Source: an uncultured Actinomycetes bacterium (GTDB lineage Bacteria > Actinomycetota > Aquicultoria > CAJVYJ01). From it: a stretch of 11,501 nucleotides of DNA. The translations under genes were made by a program, and so were the position numbers. How positions within the stretch are numbered: position 1 is the first letter of the stretch; every line of letters starts with the position of its first letter. Below the pieces are notes generated by a model, which saw only the letters and a program-made list of their open reading frames with translations, was not told the DNA's origin and ran no database searches. This document shows positions 7,047 to 11,501 of the stretch, in pieces. The stretch is taken from assembly GCA_913009475.1 (NCBI GenBank), contig CAJVYJ010000043.1:1-11501 (forward strand), read 5' to 3'.

Positions 7047-7134
7047 GGGCGGAGATAAACTCCGCCCCTACACGTTTTACGCTCTTATCTACCCTCAATG
7101 ATTATAAGGCGCCAGATAAACTGGCGCGCTACAC
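7047..7134. repeat. Pair of hairpins with identical ATAAA loops and swapped stem bases
   Basis: Unit 1 is GGGCGGAG (7047-7054), loop ATAAA, CTCCGCCC (7060-7067), then CTACAC. Unit 2 is GCGCCAG (7109-7115), loop ATAAA, CTGGCGC (7121-7127), then G and CTACAC. Loop and tail are the same. Four adjacent stem pairs are inverted between units (G-C to C-G or the reverse) with pairing kept, which points to selection on structure, or to two related palindromic elements. Confidence 0.6.
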
Positions 7135-7159
7135 AACCGCCCTCTGTGCTTTCATTGCC

Positions 7160-7302
7160 GCTGTCATTTCCGACTATTTCACGCCTGTCATTCCCGACCC
7201 CGATCGGGAATCCACGGCCAACCATGCTTTTTAATGCTTTCATTTGTTCTGGTTCCAATACACCTCTTAACCTGGATTCCCAGTCAAGCTGAGAATGACA
7301 AA
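7160..7302 (+). repeat. Dispersed repeat element, copy 2
   Basis: Plus-strand partner of 4009-4149: 121 identities in about 143 hand-aligned columns, with the final 32 bases (7271-7302) identical. The interior contains a perfect stem, ATTCCCGA (7190-7197) with TCGGGAAT (7204-7211) around CCCCGA. The ends, TGTCATT at 7162-7168 and AATGACA at 7294-7300, are inverted, as in small non-autonomous elements. It is better preserved internally than copy 1, whose palindrome is degraded. Confidence 0.8.
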
Positions 7303-7307
7303 AAACA

Positions 7308-7408
7308 ATTGCGGATTTAGAATTTGGAATTGCGGATTTATTAATACACAAGTGGACGTGGCTAAAACGTCCTTTTAATTTCGCAATCCGAAATCCGAAA
7401 TCCGCAAT
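7308..7408. repeat. Foldback element of about 101 bp
   Basis: The arms 7308-7338 and 7378-7408 are inverted copies matching at 25 of 31 positions; the first 11 (ATTGCGGATTT) are exact. Inside lies a second dyad, GGACGT (7354-7359) with ACGTCC (7367-7372), around a 7-nt loop. Short GGATTT / AAATCC units repeat within the arms. It has no coding capacity and is probably a non-autonomous dispersed element unrelated to the GTCATTC family next to it. Confidence 0.6.
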
Positions 7409-7426
7409 GGTCTTACCTACCCTCCC

Positions 7427-7473
7427 CCTGTCATTCCCGACCCCGATCGGGAATCCACAGCCAACCATGCTTT
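7427..7473 (+). repeat. 47-bp partial third copy of the dispersed repeat
   Basis: Identical to 7184-7230 except for one base (46/47), in the same orientation, 243 bp away. It covers the ATTCCCGA...TCGGGAAT palindrome plus the tail ending CCAACCATGCTTT. The flanking parts of the 143-bp element are missing, so the palindrome with its tail behaves as a module on its own. Confidence 0.8.
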
Positions 7474-7511
7474 GTTCTTCCCTCTACCCTCTACTCTCTC
7501 CCCTCGCTTTT
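7474..7511 (+). repeat. Pyrimidine-rich low-complexity tract
   Basis: Almost only C and T, including two direct heptamers CCCTCTA (7480-7486 and 7487-7493) followed by CT dinucleotides. It is a simple-sequence tract with no evident function. Confidence 0.55.
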
Positions 7512-7512
7512 A

Positions 7513-7541
7513 TTGACCGCCGGGTGCTGCTAAGTTAAACT
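7513..7541 (+). promoter_or_regulatory. Possible sigma-70-type promoter for the 7580 operon
   Basis: TTGACC (7513-7518), a 17-nt spacer and TAAACT (7536-7541) give 5/6 and 4/6 matches to the consensus boxes. The -10 box lies inside an inverted repeat. Position and spacing fit the gene at 7580, but the -10 box is weak. Confidence 0.3.
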
Positions 7542-7572
7542 TTAAATCGAGTGTTTAACTAACTATCAGCAG
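7527..7572. promoter_or_regulatory. Operator-like dyad / leader stem upstream of the 7580 operon
   Basis: AGTTAAAC (7533-7540) and GTTTAACT (7553-7560) are exact reverse complements separated by 12 nt. CTGCT (7527-7531) and AGCAG (7568-7572) add an outer pairing with a bulge. The dyad overlaps the proposed -10 box and start point, so it could be a repressor site, or it could fold in the leader next to the ribosome binding site. Both readings are inference. Confidence 0.4.
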
Positions 7573-7579
7573 TAACGAG

Positions 7580-8962
7580 GTGTTAAAAACGGATAAAAAA
7601 AGATCCAATCTAATTACGGAACAAGCTACGGATTTTGCCGCCTATTTATATTTTCTGCGTAGTGACGATCAGGCGGTAAAAGCATTAAAAAAATTCTTTT
7701 TAGACCGGTATGATCTTTTGGAAGAGAAGACCGAGAGCCAACTGATTTTCGAAACCAGCCAATCGCATCTGATAATTTTCGCGAACGAGACGCGGACAGA
7801 GACGATAGAAGTCAATTTGGCAATTGTCGACAATATTATTTTTGCCGCTATTTTGTGGTCGTCAACCGCCGCCGGTGATAAGGTACAAGAGCGTTTTGGT
7901 CTTATAGATAAGCTGGTTAACTACTTAACTGAAGCCGAGGTGACAGTTATCAGTTTAAGTTTGGCGATGGTTGGTTCGATTGGACTTAGGGCTAAACTAA
8001 AGGACATGCTCCCGCAAGAGCCTGGTAATTCAGGTGAAGCCGACTGGGGCAAGATCTATCATTTTCAGCAGACATCCTTCAGTAAGCGTCATCTTTATAT
8101 TTTGGAATCAAGCGCTTACCCGGCGGCGCCGAGCCGAGATTTTTTAACCAAGGGCTTACCGGAAGTTGACTGGCCGTTGCATCGTTTGATGCGGGAGATT
8201 GCTTATTATGAGGACCAGAGCCGCACCATTAAAGAGACAACAAAAAGAATTGATAAAGAGATCAGCGAGGCCTTGAATCGTAAGGCCGTTTTTATTGAAC
8301 ATGGTCGGGCGGAGATAGAGGTGTTGGAATCAGAGATTGCCGGACTTTCACAAAAATATAGCTTGTTGGCCTCAAATTTGCATCTTGCCAGGGAATCCGT
8401 CACGAAGTTGGGCCAGGAGATAGAGGCAATGGAGCAGATTTTCGAAAAGCAATTTATCTCCGGCCCGGATAGTTTAGATGGTTTCCCCGGAGTCTATCAG
8501 CAAAGTTTTAAAAAAAGCTTAATGCAATTGCAATATAATGAATCCAATCTACAATTATCATTGGAAAGCGCTAAGGCCGCTATTGAAGTGGTCCATACTC
8601 AAGTAGACCTTTTTCGCGGCAGCGAGGGTATGGCACTACAGAAACAGACGAAAGAATTCTTAAAGCAGAATACGTCTCTGCAAGTGGCGGTTTCAGTTAT
8701 TGAGGTAGTGTTCATCTTTTATTACACCATTAACGCTTGGAAAGAAGTGGCGTTTCCCTATAGAGTCGAAGAGTTGTCCGCTTGGATAAAATTCGGTGTT
8801 GTCGGGTTTTTTTCGCTGGCAATGACTTATATGACTCATCAGGTAGCGCTGAATTTAGAACGTGATAAGCGCGTTAGTGTCAGACTTGTATTATCCATTA
8901 CGGCGGTAGCGGTGGCGTTGGCCTTGATGGTAGTAGTCCCTCTCCTAATTGAACAGGGATAA
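7580..8962 (+). CDS. Unrecognised protein with long central coiled coil and C-terminal membrane segments
   Basis: A 460-residue protein I cannot assign to a family. Residues 1-200 look like a globular alpha/beta region: predicted strands around SQLIFETSQSHLIIFA (53-68) and NIIFAAILW (85-93), with many charged residues. Residues about 203-290 and 305-345 are heptad-like, Glu/Lys/Gln-rich and Pro-free, consistent with an antiparallel coiled-coil hairpin broken at 293-306 (SGPDSLDGFPG). Hydrophobic segments follow at 367-385, about 402-424 and 434-457, so it is probably anchored in the membrane by its C-terminus. The start is a GTG overlapping the only Shine-Dalgarno-like AGG (7578-7580); no ATG or TTG lies nearby and a TAA at 7556-7558 blocks extension, so the true start is unsure. 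The cytochrome b5-like/ferritin-like gene follows after 9 bp, so they are likely one operon. Confidence 0.75.
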   Translation: MLKTDKKRSNLITEQATDFAAYLYFLRSDDQAVKALKKFFLDRYDLLEEKTESQLIFETSQSHLIIFANETRTETIEVNLAIVDNIIFAAILWSSTAAGDKVQERFGLIDKLVNYLTEAEVTVISLSLAMVGSIGLRAKLKDMLPQEPGNSGEADWGKIYHFQQTSFSKRHLYILESSAYPAAPSRDFLTKGLPEVDWPLHRLMREIAYYEDQSRTIKETTKRIDKEISEALNRKAVFIEHGRAEIEVLESEIAGLSQKYSLLASNLHLARESVTKLGQEIEAMEQIFEKQFISGPDSLDGFPGVYQQSFKKSLMQLQYNESNLQLSLESAKAAIEVVHTQVDLFRGSEGMALQKQTKEFLKQNTSLQVAVSVIEVVFIFYYTINAWKEVAFPYRVEELSAWIKFGVVGFFSLAMTYMTHQVALNLERDKRVSVRLVLSITAVAVALALMVVVPLLIEQG

Positions 8963-8971
8963 TCATCTTTT

Positions 8972-9415
8972 ATGAGTATATTTACCAGCAAAGACTTAAA
9001 AGAGAACAATGGCGCCGGCGGTAGGCCGATATACTTAGCGTTTAAGGGAAAAGTCTATGATTTGACCAACGCCCTTCTTTGGCAAGGCGGTGTGCATGAA
9101 GGTCATGCGGTTGGAGCCATGGCGATTGCAGAATTAAGCGAGGCGCCGCACGGCCCTGAGCTGTTGGAAAGTTTTCCGGTTATCGGGGAATACCAAGAGA
9201 ATAACGAAAAGGAGAAAAAAATGGATGTAATTAAGATATTAGAGCAGGCTGTCGAAGCTGAACAGGCGGCTCAAAAAATGTATAAGCAAGGGGTTGACAT
9301 TGCTGAGGATGCGGAGACCAGGGCTTTGTTTGAACAGTTAACCAATTGGGAGCAAGGTCATGAACGATTACTGAAAGACCGATTGGCTACACTAAAGTTG
9401 ATGAAAGATGATTAG
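8972..9415 (+). CDS. Cytochrome b5-like heme-binding domain fused to a two-helix ferritin-like domain
   Basis: A 147-residue fusion. Residues 1-75 match the short predicted heme/steroid-binding cytochrome b5-like family: FTSKDLKENNG, PIYLAFKGKVYDLTNA, LWQGGVHEGHAVG, APHGPELLESFPVIGEY. His42/His45 and His60 are candidate heme ligands. After a charged linker (75-83), residues 84-147 form half a ferritin-like bundle: EAEQAAQKMYK and LTNWEQGHERLL, giving one Glu and one ExxH (Glu109xxHis112), so a diiron site would need a dimer. It resembles helices 3-4 of the rubrerythrin-like protein at 6475. A perfect ribosome binding site lies at the junction, so the second domain may also be made alone. The start at 8972 has only a weak site (GGGAT, about 8956-8960), suggesting coupling to the gene upstream. 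An electron-transfer or iron/peroxide role is inferred. Confidence 0.8.
   Translation: MSIFTSKDLKENNGAGGRPIYLAFKGKVYDLTNALLWQGGVHEGHAVGAMAIAELSEAPHGPELLESFPVIGEYQENNEKEKKMDVIKILEQAVEAEQAAQKMYKQGVDIAEDAETRALFEQLTNWEQGHERLLKDRLATLKLMKDD
9209..9223 (+). promoter_or_regulatory. Internal ribosome binding site and ATG inside the fusion gene
   Basis: AAGGAG (9209-9214) lies 6 nt before an in-frame ATG (9221-9223), better than the site at the gene's own start. Starting here gives a 64-residue protein (9221-9415) that is exactly the ferritin-like half, MDVIKILEQAVEAEQAAQK onward. Confidence 0.55.
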
Positions 9416-9444
9416 CGCCTATATTTAAAAATTTGAAGTACGAC

Positions 9445-10437
9445 TCACCTATTACCAAGATAATTTTGCGCCTGTTCATTAATGACTGTAGCCACTTTTT
9501 TTGCTAAATCCAGCATCAGTCCATCATTGTCTTCAACATTATTTTCCAGGCTGGTGTAGATCTCAAATGTATATGGGCCATTAAACCAAGAGATTAATAG
9601 AGCCGGGCTTTGTTGCTTACGCTTATCTTTAGTATTAATTTTAGTATTAATAGGATTGAAACCGCGGTACATTTTCTGATTCCCGATGATTAACTCACCT
9701 TGGTCGCGAGAAAAGGCTTTATCTTGGGGCCTCTTTAGAAATTCATCAGCTTTTTGGATATTTTTTTGATGCGTGACCACAACGGTAACACCCCGGGATT
9801 GCTCGGCGATAGCGGGGTCATCGGGTTGATACCAAACAGTAAGCGCGTTTGTCGCAAAATGTTGAATGGGATTGGCTATAAACCCGTCTATTGCTGGTGG
9901 ATATAGTTGTGGTGGTATAGAATATTTTGATAATTTGTTATTAAGTTTTCTTTTGGATTTGTCGGCGGCAGACTTACTTTTTTTTGTTTTGAAAGTTTTT
10001 TTCGTTAAAAAATATTTGCTTATTCGGGGAGCAAAACTATCTAAACTTTTTATAATTAATGGAGTAATAATCAAAGCAATCAAGATAATTATCAATGTTG
10101 CTGACGCATGTCTGAAAGTCAAGGAATAATAAGTATCGCTATTTCCAAGATTAATTCCGGCGGCGGTAACCAAGATAATTAAAAAAAAGAAGAAGACGAA
10201 CGGCCATAAGTTATCAAATATATCTATTGGTCCGCGTTTATAGAAGGCAACCAATGTAAGATTGCGGATAGCGATAATTGTTATAACGGTTAAGTTTACC
10301 AGGTTGAGCTTAAAATTAAGGTTTAAATTATCCTCGACCCAATGTTGATAATAAAGTCTGCCTGTCAGAAAGGCTAAGACGAAAAAAGGTACCAACCAGA
10401 TGAAACTGATGGTATAAGGGCCGAACAACCGATGCAT
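9445..10437 (-). CDS. Four-helix membrane protein with a soluble C-terminal domain, function unknown
   Basis: A 330-residue protein not recognised. Four hydrophobic segments are clear: about 7-27, 45-64, 75-95 (with a run of Phe, VFFFFL) and 110-131. A very Lys-rich linker (about 145-170, KTKKSKSAADKSKRKLNNK) follows, then a soluble region (195-325) with alternating strands such as RGVTVVVTHQK and LLISWFNGPYTFEIYTSL and a final helix LMLDLAKKVATVIN. The basic linker suggests that this end of the membrane domain faces the cytoplasm. An exact 12-bp tandem duplication (9628-9651) encodes INTKINTK. AAGGAAGG (10447-10454, minus strand) lies 9 nt before the ATG. It converges on the gene at 8972 (29 bp apart) and is divergent from the sensor-like gene. 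It is somewhat AT-richer than its neighbours. Confidence 0.7.
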   Translation of the reverse strand: MHRLFGPYTISFIWLVPFFVLAFLTGRLYYQHWVEDNLNLNFKLNLVNLTVITIIAIRNLTLVAFYKRGPIDIFDNLWPFVFFFFLIILVTAAGINLGNSDTYYSLTFRHASATLIIILIALIITPLIIKSLDSFAPRISKYFLTKKTFKTKKSKSAADKSKRKLNNKLSKYSIPPQLYPPAIDGFIANPIQHFATNALTVWYQPDDPAIAEQSRGVTVVVTHQKNIQKADEFLKRPQDKAFSRDQGELIIGNQKMYRGFNPINTKINTKDKRKQQSPALLISWFNGPYTFEIYTSLENNVEDNDGLMLDLAKKVATVINEQAQNYLGNR

Positions 10438-10583
10438 AAGGTATATCCTTCCTTGGCTAATCTAAAACTTTCCAGTATTCCCGGCTCCCCCATGTTACAA
10501 TACTTGGCCTTTATATAGCTACTTTAAAGTCCGTAATTATAAATATGTAATGGACATATGGTCACTTTCCGTTTTATGTGTCT

Positions 10584-10631
10584 ACCGTTCATTGTCTTGT
10601 TTAGACCGTTCATTGTCTAATTTAGACCGTT
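10584..10631 (+). repeat. 21-bp direct repeats between divergent genes
   Basis: ACCGTTCATTGTCT followed by TGTTTAG (10584-10604) is repeated as ACCGTTCATTGTCT plus AATTTAG (10605-10625), and a third partial unit ACCGTT begins at 10626. The period of 21 equals two turns of B-DNA, as in iterated regulator sites. They lie 72 bp before the start of the gene at 10703 and 147 bp from the start of the minus-strand gene. Confidence 0.6.
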
Positions 10632-10692
10632 TGTGGCAGTTGTTATTAAGAACAGGGCCTGTAAGTCGATGTAATTTTTATATTAACAATTC

Positions 10693-10705
10693 GGAGGTTG
10701 AGATG
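10693..10705 (+). promoter_or_regulatory. Ribosome binding site that sets the sensor gene start
   Basis: GGAGG (10693-10697), 5 nt before ATG 10703-10705. It favours this start over the ATG at 10550, which has no comparable site and reads through repeats. Confidence 0.7.
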
Positions 10706-11344
10706 TTAAAGAAAGCATCGTCACGTAATTATTTAGGTAGTTTAAGAGTCAGACTACCGCTTTTATTTATTTTAGCTACCGCAATTCCCTTAATTATTTT
10801 TTCACTCTTCAGTTACAATCAAGTCCAATCTACTTTTGTGAAACAAAAACTTGGCGATATGATGAATATTATTGACGCTAAGTATATTCATACTCTTGAA
10901 TATTTAGACAAAGGCAAGGCTGATATCGGCTTAGATGCCGAATTTTTAAAAGGACCTTTAGAGGATTATTATAGTAAAGGCGATAAATCAGCTCTGCTTA
11001 CCATTAATCACAAACTGAATGAAGTCATAGAATTAAATAAATTCAAACGCAAGAATCCTTTTAATCGCCAATTTATTTTGAAAAATCGTTTTAGCGAGGT
11101 GATGGTGCTTGGCAGAGATGGTCGTGTCTTGGTTTCAACAAAGCCGGCTTCCAAGGGCCGGGATTTCAGCGGCTCCAGCATCTTTCGTCGCGGCAAGAAA
11201 GGCATATTTATTAAAGACGCTTATCGAGATAGTAATAATCAGGTCGTCTTCGACTTTGTTGCTCCGATAGTTAAAACTCATATTAAGGACCAAACACCGT
11301 TGTCTGAGGCTCGTCGGCTTGCCGACCAAAAAGACGAATTACTG
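10703..11344 (+). CDS. Membrane sensor protein with Cache-like extracytoplasmic domain, 3' truncated
   Basis: 214 genuine residues remain before adapter sequence begins. A short basic N-terminus (MLKKASSRNYLGSLRVR) is followed by one hydrophobic segment (about 16-38). A helical stretch (40-110) precedes a Cache/PAS-like core, FSEVMVLGRDGRVLVSTKP...GRDFSGSSIF (130-161), then KKGIFIKDAY (165-174) and VVFDFVAPIV (181-190). This layout is that of the sensory half of histidine kinases, chemoreceptors or diguanylate cyclases; the output domain is missing, so which one is unknown. The ATG at 10703 has a strong GGAGG (10693-10697) at 5-nt spacing. A longer frame from 10550 exists, but its first 51 codons merely translate the 21-bp repeats. 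The apparent tail RSEERRVGKECRSRWSPYH is translated adapter and not part of the protein. Confidence 0.75.
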
Positions 11345-11402
11345 AGATCGGAAGAGCGTCGTGTAGGGAAAGAGTGTAGATCTCGGTGGTCGCCGTATCA
11401 TT
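11345..11402 (-). other. Illumina TruSeq universal adapter (reverse complement), sequencing artefact
   Basis: All 58 bases match the reverse complement of the TruSeq universal (P5) adapter, beginning AGATCGGAAGAGCGTCGTGT and ending CGCCGTATCATT. It is not organism DNA. It interrupts the sensor gene in frame and adds a false 19-residue tail and stop. Confidence 0.98.
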
Positions 11403-11501
11403 AAAAAAAAAAAACAAACCAACAAAAAAAAAAAAAAAATCAACAACGTCAATCTAATCCTATTATCGTCTGCCTATCCACTATAATCCTCTTGTGTCTG
11501 A
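11403..11501. other. Post-adapter read-through noise (poly-A and low-complexity)
   Basis: Runs of A broken by single C's, then C/T/A-rich sequence with no coding or repeat structure, directly after the end of the adapter. This is what sequencers emit past the end of a fragment. It should be trimmed with the adapter. Confidence 0.93.

Larger units (their letters stand above)
6925..7579. other. Gene-free, repeat-rich spacer (655 bp) between two divergent genes
   Basis: About 6925-7020 is AT-rich and should contain the promoter of the minus-strand rubrerythrin-like gene; I could not assign boxes with a sensible leader length. The rest is non-coding: paired ATAAA-loop hairpins (7047-7134), the long dispersed repeat copy 2 (7160-7302), a foldback element (7308-7408), a 47-bp partial repeat copy (7427-7473), a pyrimidine tract (7474-7511), and a promoter/dyad region before the gene at 7580. 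Open frames here only translate repeats. Confidence 0.8.

Noticed and set aside
7085..7468. Minus-strand open frame of 127 codons in the second spacer
   Set aside because: It spans the 47-bp direct repeats and the foldback element; the peptide repeats (VGRGFPIGVGND, VGCGFPIGVGND) come from the DNA repeats.
9416..9444. Bidirectional terminator between the convergent genes
   Set aside because: Only an A/T-rich symmetric stretch is present; no GC stem followed by a T-run.
10550..10702. Upstream extension of the sensor gene from ATG 10550
   Set aside because: The first 51 codons translate the 21-bp repeats (DRSLSNLDR), lack a ribosome binding site, and a strong GGAGG precedes ATG 10703.
11345..11404. 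C-terminal tail of the sensor protein
   Set aside because: It is translated sequencing adapter.

Overview
The window looks like the end of a metagenome-type contig from a bacterium, most plausibly a deep-branching, AT-leaning member of the Actinobacteriota. The argument is gene order. A rapZ–yvcK–whiA trio runs directly into gap, pgk and tpiA, a combination typical of Actinobacteria; Bacillus-type Firmicutes usually keep the two groups apart. This is an inference from synteny, not a phylogeny. Stop codons include TGA, TAA and TAG, so the standard bacterial code fits.

Positions 1-2581 hold the end of rapZ (5' cut by the window), yvcK and whiA, tightly packed on the + strand and probably co-transcribed. 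They link cell-envelope precursor metabolism (RapZ, YvcK) to a developmental or cell-division regulator (WhiA). Positions 2763-6440 hold three consecutive enzymes of lower glycolysis: GAPDH, phosphoglycerate kinase and triosephosphate isomerase. pgk and tpiA are 22 bp apart, but gap is separated from pgk by 638 bp packed with repeats. A minus-strand rubrerythrin-like diiron protein (6475-6924) converges on tpiA.

The two large gene-free stretches (3756-4393 and 6925-7579) are mosaics of short dispersed palindromic elements. One ~143-bp element occurs in both, in opposite orientation at about 85% identity by hand alignment, so the pgk–tpiA–rubrerythrin block lies between inverted repeats. A third, 47-bp partial copy, two hairpins with swapped stem bases, and two foldback elements complete the picture.

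Positions 7580-9415 are a probable two-gene operon: an unrecognised protein with a long coiled coil and C-terminal membrane segments, then a cytochrome b5-like/half-ferritin fusion with an internal ribosome binding site and ATG at the domain junction. A minus-strand four-helix membrane protein of unknown function (9445-10437) is divergent from a sensor-type membrane protein starting at 10703, with two and a half 21-bp direct repeats between them.

The biological sequence ends at about 11344. Bases 11345-11402 are an exact match to the reverse complement of the Illumina TruSeq universal adapter, and 11403-11501 is poly-A/noise read-through. The last ~157 bases are a sequencing artefact, and the sensor gene is truncated there. 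I see no CRISPR array, tRNA, rRNA or convincing insertion-sequence transposase.
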